Shown: positions 17,586 to 27,400, counted from the stretch's first letter. The stretch is 54,649 bases of DNA from Cupriavidus basilensis (GCF_029335485.1 NZ_JARJLM010000392.1:1-54649), one strand, 5' to 3'. Numbers and translations: made by a program. The notes: generated by a model not told the origin, from the sequence alone.

Positions 17586-17885
17586 ATGGATACCCTGGAG
17601 TCCACCTACTGTGGCATAGACTTTGCCACGACCGAGCACCTCGCCGTGCACCGGGTGATGGGCCACGAGATCATCCGCTACACCATCGAGCAGCGCTTCC
17701 AGACCATCAACTTCGGCATCTCCAACGAGCCAAGCAAAGTCGAAGCCGGTTGCCAGCTGCGGATGCGCTACGCATGGATCGAGGCCTATCCGAAATGGCT
17801 GGGAACCATGCTGCGCCCGATGCTGCTCAAGGCCATTCTGCAAGACAGCGGCACCACAAAGGCCGATGCGAGCGGTACAGCATGA
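17586..17885 (+). CDS. Small conserved-looking protein, function unknown
   Basis: A 99-residue soluble protein, starting one base after the MipA-like stop and overlapping the MFS start by four bases (ATGA). This tight packing suggests it is translated. It is mixed alpha/beta, with a segment LRMRYAWIEAYPKWLGTMLR and no signal peptide or membrane segment. I do not recognise a family. It could be a truncated polyketide-cyclase-like (SRPBCC) protein, but that is a guess. No ribosome binding site other than the upstream gene end is seen. Confidence 0.55.
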   Translation: MDTLESTYCGIDFATTEHLAVHRVMGHEIIRYTIEQRFQTINFGISNEPSKVEAGCQLRMRYAWIEAYPKWLGTMLRPMLLKAILQDSGTTKADASGTA

Positions 17886-19114
17886 AACCGCATCCACACA
17901 CCTTGGCTGCGGGCCTGCCCACGCTCACCTGGCTGCAGTTCCTGACCTCTCTGGTCGACTGGATGCTGTTGGTCTTCCTCCAGCTCATGGTCTTCCAGCT
18001 CACCGGGTCGGCCTTCAACATCATGCTCTTGGTGCTGTGCGAACTGGTGCCCATGCTGCTGCTTGGCGCCTGGGCCGGCGCCATCGTCGACCGGATGAAA
18101 CTCAATCGCGTGTTGTTCTGGTCCTGTGCCGCACGGCTGCTGGTGAGCTTCGCGCTGCTGGTGCAGGTAGTACGCGGTGAACTGGGCGCGCTCTATGTGA
18201 TCGCCGCGCTCGGTGCCGCCTGCAACAGATTCTTCTCGCCGGCCGCCAGCGCCTTGCTGCCCAGAATGGCATCCGAATCCGCCTTGCAGCGAGCCAACGC
18301 GCTGATCATGGGTGTGCGCATGGGCGGCATGGCTGCGGGCACAGTGCTGGCCGGTGTCCTGGCCAGCCGGTACAGCCTCGACCTGGTGGCGATCCTGATC
18401 GGCGTCCTGCTGCTGCTCGCCGGGGTATGTTGCCTGCTGCTACCCGCCGTGGTTCACACCCCTTCGACCGATCCTGAGCAAGGAATCCTCGACGACCTGC
18501 GCGAGGCGATCGCGCGCTTCGGCGGCGTCTCGCTGGTGCCGCTGGCGGCCAGTGTGTTGGTCACGCTGGCCTTGGGCAGCTTCGAGATCCTGGCGCTGGT
18601 CTACGTGTCGCAGGTGCTGGGCCGCACGTCGAGCGACGTCGGTCTCCTGTTCGGCGCCTACGGCCTGGGCATGCTTGGCGGACTGCTGCTGTCGTCCTGG
18701 CGCGGGGCGATGCCGCGCTACGGGCAGGTGATGGTCGCCAGCCTGTTCCTGATGTGCTTGAGCACCTGGGCCCTGGCCCAGATCGACTCGCTCATGCTGG
18801 CGCTCGTGCTGGTGACGATGGCCGGCGTAGCGGAGGGGCTGGTGTTGTCCCTGAGCCTGTTGCGTCTCTACACCAGCGTCCCCAACGCATACTGCGCCCG
18901 GGTGGTCGCGCTGCTGGATACCGCCACAGCGGCATCGTTCCTCCTCGCCGTGCTGGTGACCGGTGCCGTGGCGGATATCGTCCCGGCGACCGCCTTGCTG
19001 GAGTACATGTCCTGGATCTTCGCCAGCTTGCTGCTGCTCGGCATCGGTGCGTCCAGAGTCGGGACTCGCCGTCGCGCTTCGAACCTGGGTGCAAAGGAGG
19101 CGGGCGATGCGTAG
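17882..19114 (+). CDS. MFS efflux transporter, DHA3-like
   Basis: A 410-residue inner-membrane protein with 11-12 hydrophobic segments. The loop after TM2 reads GAWAGAIVDRMKLNRVL, a version of the MFS motif A (GxxxDRxxRR). Overall it resembles drug-exporting MFS proteins of the DHA3 type (macrolide efflux-like). It is coupled to the 99-residue gene upstream and to the small secreted peptide downstream, and an outer-membrane factor follows. The substrate is unknown; the neighbouring RND pump and two-component system suggest toxic compounds. Confidence 0.85.
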   Translation: MKPHPHTLAAGLPTLTWLQFLTSLVDWMLLVFLQLMVFQLTGSAFNIMLLVLCELVPMLLLGAWAGAIVDRMKLNRVLFWSCAARLLVSFALLVQVVRGELGALYVIAALGAACNRFFSPAASALLPRMASESALQRANALIMGVRMGGMAAGTVLAGVLASRYSLDLVAILIGVLLLLAGVCCLLLPAVVHTPSTDPEQGILDDLREAIARFGGVSLVPLAASVLVTLALGSFEILALVYVSQVLGRTSSDVGLLFGAYGLGMLGGLLLSSWRGAMPRYGQVMVASLFLMCLSTWALAQIDSLMLALVLVTMAGVAEGLVLSLSLLRLYTSVPNAYCARVVALLDTATAASFLLAVLVTGAVADIVPATALLEYMSWIFASLLLLGIGASRVGTRRRASNLGAKEAGDA

Positions 19115-19325
19115 CGTCAGATTCAATTGGGCATGCCTTTGCCTGGGCTTCACCATTTTGCTGGTCGCCAACAGTGGGGTGTCAGCCAGAGTCGGCCCGG
19201 CCCGAGATCCGGATACGGTCGCCACAGAGGTTCATGACACCTCCTGGTGCCACATAGTGCTGACACGGAGCTGGTCGTGCTGGGCACGTCCACGTGTGCA
19301 GTCCTCCTGTCCCTGGTGTGGATAA
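19107..19325 (+). CDS. Small exported Cys/Trp-rich peptide
   Basis: A 72-residue frame with the best ribosome binding site of this operon: AAAGGAGG followed five bases later by ATG. It overlaps the MFS stop by eight bases. The N-terminus MRSVRFNWACLCLGFTILLV then ANSGVSA looks like a signal peptide with cleavage after ASA-like residues. The mature part is short and ends with WCHIVLTRSWSCWARP and SSCPWCG, containing four Cys and four Trp. No homologue comes to mind. It may be a decayed gene, but the translation signals favour a real product. Confidence 0.5.
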   Translation: MRSVRFNWACLCLGFTILLVANSGVSARVGPARDPDTVATEVHDTSWCHIVLTRSWSCWARPRVQSSCPWCG

Positions 19326-19331
19326 GCCCTG

Positions 19332-20840
19332 ATGAACAAGATGACCTCCGTCACCGCGCTGTACGCCGCGCTCGCTCTGCTTCTGGCCGGGTGCTCGTTG
19401 GCGCCTCGGTATGAACGCCCAGCCGTGCCGCTCGCGGCTGGTTACCCTCGTGGGGCGCAACCAGTCAACGCCCCGCAGGCGGCTGTCGCCGAGCTAGGTT
19501 GGAAGCAGGTGTTCCCCGATGCGCGGCTCCAGCGCCTGATCCAGATCGCCCTGGACAACAACCAGGACCTGCAACTGGCCGCGCTCAATGTGCGGCGCGC
19601 CCAGGTCCAGTTCCGCATAGAGCGGGCTGCGCAGTGGCCCACCCTCAACGCGGCACTGCGACAGAGCAAGGAGCGCCCCGAAGTCAGCGGCGACATCGCC
19701 GCCTATGGCGTGGGGATCACCGCCTACGAGCTGGATCTGTTCGGCCGCATCCAGAGTCTCAAGGAGGCGGCGCTGGCCAGCTACCTGGGCACGCAAGCCT
19801 CCCGCAAGACGGTACAGATCGGCTTGGTGGCGGCCGTCGCCAGCGGCTATCTCACGCTGCTCGCAGACGACTCGCTCTACGACGTCGCCTGGCAGACCGT
19901 GCAATCGCGCAGTGCGTCGCTGTCACTGATCCAGCTTCGCCATGCCAACGGCATTGGCACCGAAACGGACCTGCGCCAAGCTGAGGGCCTGCTCGAGAAT
20001 GCCCGAGCGAGCCTTGCGCAGTACGAGCGCCAGCGCGCACAAGACCTCAACGCCCTGGTCCTGCTGCTCGGCGTGCCGAGCTGGCCCGCGGACCTCGCCC
20101 AGGGCGACGGCGCATTGCCTGCGCTCGACGGCTTTCTCGCCGACCTGCCAGCTGGTCTGCCGTCGGCGCTGCTCACGCACCGGCCTGATATCGAAGCCGC
20201 GGAACACCGGTTGATGGCTGCCAACGCCGACATCGGCGCCGCCAGGGCCGCATTCTTCCCACGGGTGGAACTGACCGGCTCGTTCGGCCGGGCCAGTACC
20301 GGCCTGTCGAACCTGTTCAACGAAGCCACGCGCGCCTGGTCGTTCACCCCACAGATCACCGTGCCGATCTTCGACTTCGGCGCGAATCAGGCCAACCTGG
20401 ATGCAGCCAAAGTCGATCGCGAGATCGCCACCGCCCAGTACCGGAAAACCATCCAGGTGGCCTTCAGCGAAGTGGCCGATGCGCTTGCCGGCAGCGCTAC
20501 CTGGAAAGAGCAACTGCGCGCCACGCAAGCACAGGCGCAGAGCGCCCGCGCTGCATTCGCGCTGCTCGACCTGCGGTACCGGAACGGTGGGGTCGACTAC
20601 CTCGCCGTGATGGACGCGCAGCGGACGTTGTTCGAGGCAGAACAGGCACTCGTCCAGGTGCGAATGGCGGCGCTGCACAATCGCATTACCCTCTACAAGG
20701 TCTTGGGTGGCGGTTGGAGTGCCGAAACCGTACGCCTTGCAGCTCATGACAGGTACGGGGCAGCGCAAGGGCGTACCTCCGCAGGTTCCGGGCTATCTAC
20801 GTCTTCTTTCAGCGCTGCTGCTTCACCAACTCGGCAATGA
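19332..20840 (+). CDS. Outer-membrane factor lipoprotein, NodT/OprM family
   Basis: A 502-residue TolC-like protein. The lipobox LLAGC (Cys at about 21) marks an outer-membrane lipoprotein. Two outer-membrane efflux repeats follow: LGWKQVFPDARLQRLIQIAL and NNQDLQLAALNVRRA at the front, then YELDLFGRIQSLKEAALASY, and in the second half THRPDIEAAEHRLMAANADI and WSFTPQITVPIFDFGANQAN. It should form the exit duct for the RND-adaptor pair on the minus strand or for the MFS pump. Its last ten codons overlap the convergent reductase gene, which is unusual and makes the C-terminal tail (after about residue 470) look like read-through into neighbouring DNA. Confidence 0.92.
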   Translation: MNKMTSVTALYAALALLLAGCSLAPRYERPAVPLAAGYPRGAQPVNAPQAAVAELGWKQVFPDARLQRLIQIALDNNQDLQLAALNVRRAQVQFRIERAAQWPTLNAALRQSKERPEVSGDIAAYGVGITAYELDLFGRIQSLKEAALASYLGTQASRKTVQIGLVAAVASGYLTLLADDSLYDVAWQTVQSRSASLSLIQLRHANGIGTETDLRQAEGLLENARASLAQYERQRAQDLNALVLLLGVPSWPADLAQGDGALPALDGFLADLPAGLPSALLTHRPDIEAAEHRLMAANADIGAARAAFFPRVELTGSFGRASTGLSNLFNEATRAWSFTPQITVPIFDFGANQANLDAAKVDREIATAQYRKTIQVAFSEVADALAGSATWKEQLRATQAQAQSARAAFALLDLRYRNGGVDYLAVMDAQRTLFEAEQALVQVRMAALHNRITLYKVLGGGWSAETVRLAAHDRYGAAQGRTSAGSGLSTSSFSAAASPTRQ

Positions 20841-21702
20841 CGTGCGCCAGCGGCGTCGTCCCCCGACGCTGCTCGGCATCGGGATCTGTCCCTGCGGCGA
20901 TGTGGCGGCTGTTGATGCCTTGGCTCATGGTGGTGAATCCCGCGAGCGCGGCAGTGGAGAAGTGGGCATCCACCAGCGCGGCGGGCCAGTCTGCTTCGGG
21001 TAGCGCAGCCACACCGATCGGTCGCTTGAGCACGGCTTCCATGGCTGCGGCAACGTCGTTCGGCGAATACTCTTCAGGGCCGGCGAGGGTAACCGCCCGG
21101 GTACCCGTCCATTCCTCCAGCAGCAAATCAGCCCCCGCTTGGCCGACATCCGCCGTGGCCACCATCGAAACGAGGCGTTGCGGCGGGACCAGGAAACTCG
21201 GCAGCGCGCCATTGCGCAGGGCCCGCTCCACCATCGGGGTCCAGTTTTCCATGAAGTAGGCCGCACGCAGGAAGGTGACGGGGATTCCCGTACCGCCAAG
21301 CCGCTGCTCGAACAAGCGGTTCATCTGGATCCAGCCGGTGCCGCTCTCGCGGTCCGCGCCAATCGAGGAGAGCGCAACCAGCTTGGGTACAGACGCCGCA
21401 ACGGCAGCGTTCGCAATGACATCGGCAATCAACTCCGCCAGCTCAAACAGGTTTTCACGGCTGTAGTGCTGGGGGCTGATCACATAGGCACCTCTGACCT
21501 GACGTAGTGCCGCTGTGACCGAATCCAGGTCGGTCAGGTCGGCAACGACAACCTCGGCGCCGCGAGCAGACCACGGTCGCCCGTTTTCCAAATCGCGCAC
21601 CACAACGCGCACGGGTTGCTTGGCACGCAGCAGGGCATCGGCAGCGGCGGCGCCGGTGCGGCCGGATACGCCGAAGACGGCGTAGGGATAGGTAGTGTTC
21701 AT
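20809..21702 (-). CDS. NmrA-type NAD(P)-binding reductase
   Basis: A 297-residue atypical short-chain dehydrogenase/NmrA-like protein. It begins with the dinucleotide site YAVFGVSGRTGAAAADALL (GxxGxxG), then VRVVVRDLENG, ADLTDLDSVTAAL and KLVALSSIGAD. Members include quinone reductases (QorB type) and redox sensors. It is divergent from a LysR gene with about 80 bases between starts, a common regulator-target pair. The 3-prime end overlaps the outer-membrane factor gene by 32 bases on the other strand. Confidence 0.85.
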   Translation of the reverse strand: MNTTYPYAVFGVSGRTGAAAADALLRAKQPVRVVVRDLENGRPWSARGAEVVVADLTDLDSVTAALRQVRGAYVISPQHYSRENLFELAELIADVIANAAVAASVPKLVALSSIGADRESGTGWIQMNRLFEQRLGGTGIPVTFLRAAYFMENWTPMVERALRNGALPSFLVPPQRLVSMVATADVGQAGADLLLEEWTGTRAVTLAGPEEYSPNDVAAAMEAVLKRPIGVAALPEADWPAALVDAHFSTAALAGFTTMSQGINSRHIAAGTDPDAEQRRGTTPLAHVIAELVKQQR

Positions 21703-21781
21703 GCAATATCTCCTGTTCAGTCGAACCTGAAGAGTGCATCCTGAGCCTGTATGTCACAATGGCATGAACGGTATAGTGACT

Positions 21782-22705
21782 ATGCGCCAAGTGGATTTAG
21801 CATCGATCGACCTCAACCTGCTCAAACTCTTCGATGCGCTCGTTCGCGTGCGGAGCGTTACCCAGGCGGGACTGCTCCTGGGCTTGAGCCAGCCGGCGGC
21901 CAGCCGCGCCCTGGGGCGTCTTCGGGTGATGCTGGGGGACCGCCTCGTGGTGCGCGGCAAGCTGGGGTTGGAGTTGACCACCCGCGGCGAAATGCTGGCA
22001 GGCCCGGTGGCCCGGTTACTGGAGGACGCCCGGAGTATCGTTTCGCCGGCCGTCTTCGATCCGGCCACTGCAACGGGACGGATAACGATTGCGGCCCATG
22101 ACCACCTGAGCCTGATGGTCGGGGCCGGGCTGATTGCCCGCTTCGAGCGCCAGGCGCCTGCGCTGAGCCTGCATATCGCGCAACCCATGGGCGACAACGT
22201 GCGCCTGGTCGAAGAAGGCGCTGTGGATCTCGCCCTGGGGATTTTCGACGCATTGCCCGGCAGCCTGCATCGTCGCGTCCTCTACGAGGACAAGCTGGTG
22301 TGCCTGGTGCGGTCAGGCCATCGCGCTGCAGCCGTCGGACTCGATCTCAAGCACTATCTGGCCCTGCGCCATATCGCGGTGACCATTTCAGGGGTGGGAG
22401 AGAGCGCGGTTGACACTGCTTTGTCGAAGAACGCGCTCGACCGCCACGTTGCGCTGCGAGTCCCTCACTTTCTCGCCGGCGCGATGATGGTCGCGGACAG
22501 CGATATGGTTCTCACGCTCCCGAGCCGATTGGCGCGCCTTCTGGCCGATCGGCTGCCCCTCGTACTCCTGGAATTGCCGCTGCAGATGCCACCTCTGTCG
22601 CCTGCGATGATCTGGCACGAGCGCTTCCATAGCGATCAAGCCCACACCTGGGTTCGGCAGCAACTGGTCGACGTGGTTGCAACGAGCGGCTCGACGCCTG
22701 CATGA
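21782..22705 (+). CDS. LysR-family transcriptional regulator
   Basis: A 307-residue regulator. The helix-turn-helix lies at about 10-65 (LNLLKLFDALVRVRSVTQAG, LGLSQPAASRALGRLR). The N-terminal LASIDLNLLKLFDAL places it in the NodD/SyrM/LinR-like branch of LysR, which mostly regulate aromatic or chlorinated compound genes. The ATG at 21782 gives the standard N-terminus; an upstream ATG would add 16 residues. It probably regulates the divergent NmrA-type reductase. A hairpin-like CGCGAC ... GTCGCG lies downstream at about 22828-22849. Confidence 0.88.
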   Translation: MRQVDLASIDLNLLKLFDALVRVRSVTQAGLLLGLSQPAASRALGRLRVMLGDRLVVRGKLGLELTTRGEMLAGPVARLLEDARSIVSPAVFDPATATGRITIAAHDHLSLMVGAGLIARFERQAPALSLHIAQPMGDNVRLVEEGAVDLALGIFDALPGSLHRRVLYEDKLVCLVRSGHRAAAVGLDLKHYLALRHIAVTISGVGESAVDTALSKNALDRHVALRVPHFLAGAMMVADSDMVLTLPSRLARLLADRLPLVLLELPLQMPPLSPAMIWHERFHSDQAHTWVRQQLVDVVATSGSTPA

Positions 22706-22918
22706 CGGATTCATCCCGGTAGCCCCGCACGGTCATAGCGCAAAGAAAGACGCCGGAAGCGATATGTCAGATAGTTCTGATTTGCCGTCGCACGCTTCGC
22801 AGATTGGATCACGGGTAACGAGGATCGCGACGCACCTGGCAGGTCGCGTCAATGCGAGGCGGTCCGATACAGGTCACCCACGTTCCGCCACAGGGGTTCA
22901 TCTCTCATCGGTGCCAAG

Positions 22919-23515
22919 TCAGGCAATGGACCCGAACTCCATGCTGATCGGCTCAATCAGATTGAGGAATGCCTGACAGTCCGCATTGCCGGCCCAGCTA
23001 TCGCAGATGATTTGCGACTGTGCCTGAGTCACGGCGAAGGCGATATCCATGAAAATTCCGTCCTGCAGCCGGACCAGCCTTTGCCCGCGCCAGCCGGGCT
23101 GGCGAGACAGGTGGTCTGCGATCATTTTGACATGGGCCGCGCGCATGACCTCTTCACTGATACCCTGGCGCAATCGAAACCGCCCGACCTCAATGCCATC
23201 TCCGGATTGCATCAATGCCAGCCCCCCGGCTGGGGCCGCGTAGTGTCCTATGCTGCCAAACTCGGTAATCGTTGCGCGGAAATCGGCAAATTCCGCCGAC
23301 GAGCCTACTATTTCCGCTGCCGCCTCGGCCGCTTCGGGGCTGGCCCAGAGAACTACATCCGCGCGGGCGCCCTGGCCCTTGCCATCGCTGAGTGACTGCC
23401 ATCCCCCGAAGCCCGGCAGTCTTGCGGCGAGCATGCATGCGTTGCGGCGATGTCGGTCCGCTTCGGTGGGATTACCAACCTTGTAAGTGACGATTTCAAT
23501 ATAATGCTGAGTCAT
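22919..23515 (-). CDS. Dimeric alpha/beta-barrel protein, possible monooxygenase
   Basis: A 198-residue protein without signal peptide. MTQHYIEIVTYKVGNPTEAD then LPGFGGWQSL and ADVVLWASPEAAEAAAEIV resemble the antibiotic-biosynthesis-monooxygenase fold (small ferredoxin-like barrels). A second similar half (IEVGRFRLRQGISEEVMRAA ... GWRGQRLVRLQDGIFMDIAF) suggests a fused tandem of two such domains. It is divergent from a WYL-domain regulator, with a perfect palindrome between. It may be a quinone or flavin-free oxygenase, or simply a stress-linked protein; the function is inference only. Confidence 0.7.
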   Translation of the reverse strand: MTQHYIEIVTYKVGNPTEADRHRRNACMLAARLPGFGGWQSLSDGKGQGARADVVLWASPEAAEAAAEIVGSSAEFADFRATITEFGSIGHYAAPAGGLALMQSGDGIEVGRFRLRQGISEEVMRAAHVKMIADHLSRQPGWRGQRLVRLQDGIFMDIAFAVTQAQSQIICDSWAGNADCQAFLNLIEPISMEFGSIA

Positions 23516-23567
23516 GGGCCATTGGCTCCTTAATGTGCTGCTCGTTGAAGCTCCACTTTAGCTGCCC

Positions 23568-23590
23568 CCCCTGACACCTTCTGTCAGGGG
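23568..23590. promoter_or_regulatory. Perfect palindrome between divergent genes, likely operator
   Basis: CCCCTGACA CCTTC TGTCAGGGG: nine-base arms with a five-base spacer. It lies 20 bases before the WYL regulator start and 53 bases before the divergent gene start. Its symmetry fits a dimeric regulator of the YafY/WYL type controlling both genes, including its own. Confidence 0.65.
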
Positions 23591-23609
23591 TATGCTTCAG
23601 GCTGGCTCC

Positions 23610-24287
23610 ATGAAAATTCTTCGGCTCTTCGCTCTTCTAGATCAGCTTCGCCTCGCTCGTTATCCCATTTCAGCCGATGTGCTTGCGCAGCGTCTTGGTG
23701 TTTCGCCGCGCACTATCTATCGCGACGTAGCCAGTCTTCAGGCAATGGGCGCGCCGGTTCGGGGCGAGTCCGGGCTCGGCTATCAGCTGGAAAAGGGGTA
23801 TTTCCTGCCTCCGCTACAGTTCGATCCCGATGAGATGGAAGCGATCATGCTCGGCTTGCGCCTTGTGATGGCGCGTGATGGAGGCGGCTTGCACAACGCG
23901 GCCGAGCGCGTTTCAGGCAAGGTCGCCGCAGCTATGGGCACAGACAGGGGCGAGAGGTTCCGGACGCTGCCTCTTCTGGCTGCATCGCGGCCGCGGGCGA
24001 GCGACGATCTTGCCGCGAAATGGAGTGGTACCTTGCGCAGGGTCATTCGCGAGCGGCGTATCGTGGAACTTGCCTATTGCGATGTCGAAGGTCGGCACAG
24101 CCGCCGTCACCTCCATCCTTTGGGGATGACGCTTTTCGACGAAGCCTGGCTTCTGACGGCATGGTGCACGGTACGTGAAGATTTCCGGAATTTCAGGTTG
24201 GACCGGATCACCGGGATCAAGGAGATGGACGAGTACTTCCGTCCACAGAACGGGCAGCGCTTCAAAGACTACCTTGCACAGTTGTGA
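23610..24287 (+). CDS. YafY-type regulator with HTH and WYL domains
   Basis: A 225-residue DeoR-like regulator. The HTH_11 domain (about 1-60) contains LARYPISADVLAQRLGVSPR and TIYRDVASLQAMGAPVRG. A C-terminal WYL-type domain (about 130-205) contains RRIVELAYCDVEGRHSRRHLH, LHPLGMTLFDEAWLLTAWC and DFRNFRLDRIT. WYL domains bind small ligands or nucleic acid. The ATG at 23610 gives MKILRLFALLDQL, the usual N-terminus; an ATG 18 bases upstream is less likely. It is paired with the divergent barrel protein through the palindrome at 23568-23590. Confidence 0.92.
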   Translation: MKILRLFALLDQLRLARYPISADVLAQRLGVSPRTIYRDVASLQAMGAPVRGESGLGYQLEKGYFLPPLQFDPDEMEAIMLGLRLVMARDGGGLHNAAERVSGKVAAAMGTDRGERFRTLPLLAASRPRASDDLAAKWSGTLRRVIRERRIVELAYCDVEGRHSRRHLHPLGMTLFDEAWLLTAWCTVREDFRNFRLDRITGIKEMDEYFRPQNGQRFKDYLAQL

Positions 24288-24335
24288 GTATCGCACTCGT
24301 TCGATGGCAAACGTAGCGGCGGGCGGAAAATCAAG

Positions 24336-24360
24336 CCCGGCACTGTCGAAGTACCGGGCC
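24336..24360 (-). terminator. Hairpin between convergent genes
   Basis: GCCCGG-C-ACT-GTCGA-AGT-A-CCGGGC forms a nine-pair stem with one mismatch. On the minus strand it is followed by TTGATTTTCC, making it a plausible terminator for the autotransporter transcript, and it could also stop the regulator gene coming from the left. Confidence 0.5.
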
Positions 24361-24403
24361 CACCACAATGTTCCCGCTTCGCCGGGATTTTCGTAGCGCT
24401 ACG

Positions 24404-27400
24404 TCAGAACGCGATTTTCAGCCCAACCTGCCCATTGAGGCTGGTGAAGCCCGAGCCGTCGATGCTGTGCTCCACGCCAATGCGCGCGTTCACCGTGACA
24501 TTCTTGCGCACCTGGCCTTCGACACCGGTCTGCAGGCGCAGGGCCGTGCCAGGCAGGTCGTTGCTGAAGCCGACATCGCCCTGGGTCGGGGTGCTGAAGC
24601 GCGTGCGGGTGCGATCGCCCACACGCTGCAGCAGGTCGGCACTTGCCCAGGTCGTGCCTGGCGCCTGTCCGGACAATTGCAGATCCTTGCTCAGGCGGGC
24701 TCCTAGACGCAGTAGCGCGGTGTCGGTGCTGGGGAACAGCACCCGGCTGGCAGCATCGGACGCATCGCGCAGGTTCAGGTGCTGGTACACCATCTGGGCC
24801 TGCGGTTGCAGGTGTAGGCCCGGTGCCAGCTCGTAGCGGCGACCCGCCTCGAGCGAGGCGGCGACGCCATAGCCGCCCGTGGACAGCTTCATACCCTCGT
24901 TCGAGTGGCTTTTCGTGTCGTAGTAAGTGCCCTGGAGCACCGCGTCGAGGTAGCTGCCATGACCATCCAGCCAGGTGCCGTAGAGCCCGAGGCTGTAGCC
25001 GGTGAAGTCGCTGTCGCCGGCGCGCGAGCGGGAGCCGGCCGCGTCGACGTGATCGGTCCAGCCATTGCTTTGGCCGATCGCCCCGTACAGGCCAGCACGG
25101 GTCGAGGCTTCGCCACGCTGCGCGCCGTACAGATCGCCCCCGATCTGCAGCGCGGCGATATTGGCTTCGCTGCGTACATTGTGACCTTGCAGGCCACTTC
25201 CGGCGCCGCTACTGCGGTCATTCTGGCCGATGACCCGCGTCCACACGCGCTGGTCGTGTCCCAGTTCCAGGTCGGCATTGGCGCCGCGGCGTTCGTGAAA
25301 CGCACCCAGCACGGCATCACCATAGCGCACGGCCTGAGTTTGCAGCGCGCTGTACAGGGAGGTTTCGGCCCGGTAGTCGGGTTGACCGTTGCTTTTGTTG
25401 CTGACCAGGAACCAGTCTTCCGGCGCGCCGCTGCCTCCGCGCTGCAGGCTATAGCGATAGGCGCCGGCCAACACCGGGTTGCCCAGATCGAAGGCGGTAG
25501 CCTCGGTGGCGCCGCCATTGGTAGTGACCACTACCGGAATACCGTTGCCAGTGGTCTGATCGCCCAGGCCGCCTGCGTTGTGGATCTGCAGCACCGACAG
25601 GCCCGTAGCCTTGCCGCCATCTATCACCAACCGGTCGGTGAGCGAGCCGCTATTGCCCAACACCGTGTACAGGCCAATCCTGCCACCCAGGCCATTCAGG
25701 TTGTTGACCGTCAGGGTACGGCCCTGGGTCATCGGCAGCGGCGGGGCAGTAAACCCGATCGTCCCGGCATTGCTCAACTGGTTGACGACCGAATTCGCGG
25801 TGATGTTCCAGGTGCTGGCCGCATCCACGCTGAGATCCAGCGGGTCGATACTGCCGGTCAGCATGGCACCGTCGCGCAAGAGCAGCGCGCTACCGGGCTG
25901 CCCGATGATGTTGCTTTGCAACCGGGCGCCGCCCCAGCGGCCATCGAGCACCAGCTGTCCGCCTTGCACACGGGTGTCGCCGCGGTACAGCGTCTCTCCA
26001 CTGAGCGTCAGCGTCCCCGCGCCAATCTTGGTCAGACCGCCAGTCCCCGCGATATTGCCGCTGAATGTCGTGCTGTCAGCCTCGGTGGCGTTGTTGGCAG
26101 TCAGCACTGCGCTGCCCAAGGTGATCGCCCCCGCGCCGGTCAGCCGACTGGCCACCTGCTGGTAGCCGTTGAGGTCGAGCGTTGCGCCGCTGTTGATCAC
26201 CACATCGCTGCTTTGCGCGAATACGTTGGCCGCGCCAGCCCGCAGCACGCCGCCATTGACGGTGGTGCCACCGCTGTACGTGTTGCCGGCGTTGGACAGT
26301 ACCAGCAGGCCCTCACCTGACTTGGTCAGGCTCTTGCCATCCCATCCGCTGTTGAAGGGGCCCGTCTGGTTGGTCAACGCCAGATCCACGTCAAAGGCGG
26401 TGTTCTGCGCCATGGAGAAGGTGCCTGTGCCCAGCGTCTGGCCGCCTTGGGTCCAGGCCAGACGAAAACCGAGGTTGTAGTCCTTGCCGTCGGCAGATAT
26501 GGCGCCTGTCGCCGGCAGATAATCCGGGCCGATGTTGGTGAGCGGATTGTTGTTGAAGTTGCCGGTTATCCCGCCGGTGGTATGCAGCACCGTGTAGGTC
26601 TGACCCTGGATCGCGCTGGCGCGTACCGGTTGGGTACCAGCGTCGAAGCCCTTGACGGTCAGGGTACCGTCCAGGTTAGCAGTCTGCGCGGTGATGTCCG
26701 GTGAGGCGCCAAGCGTGACGGCCAGGTTGGCGCCGCTGGTCTGGGTGAAGGAGCCACCTACCACCAGCGTTGTCGCCTGCTCGCCAATATCCGTGCTGGC
26801 ACCGGACTGGGTAGTGAAGTCGCCCGTAGTCGTGAACGCGCCACCATGCTCGAAGCGCAGCGTACCTTGTCGCACGTCCACGGACCCGACCTGAGAACCC
26901 GCCCCAGCGAGCACTAGTGTTCCGTTGCCAGTCTTGGCCAGTCCGCCGGTGCCGCTGAATACGCCATTGAAGGCACTGCTCTCGGTGCCGGAGGCGTTGT
27001 TGGCGGTCAGCGTGGCGCTACCGAGCAGCACTGAACCGTCACCGGAAAGTTGGTTGGCGATCTGGTCGTGGCCGTTGAGGTTCAGGGAACCAGCACGGTT
27101 GACGATCACGTTGCTGCTCTGCGCGAAGACGTTTGCCGCGCCGGCCTGGAGGACGCCGCCGCTGATGGTCGTGCTGCCGGTATAGCTGTTGGCGCCGGCC
27201 AGCACCAATGTACCCAGATCGGTCTTTTCGATGCCGCCCGCGCCGCGCAGCACCGAAGCAATGCTGGCTGAAAAGCCGGCGCCGGCCGCTGTCCCGTCGC
27301 CCACCCGGATGATGTTGCTGCTGGTGGACAGGGTGATCGGATCGCCCTGGACGCGGTAGCCGTCAATTGCGAATTGCATGCCTGAGGAGGTGACATCGCC

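Noticed and set aside
22706-22918. Short open frame MSDSSDLPSHASQIGSRVTR between LysR and the barrel-protein gene.
   Set aside because: Weak start and no similarity; overlaps the next gene on the opposite strand.
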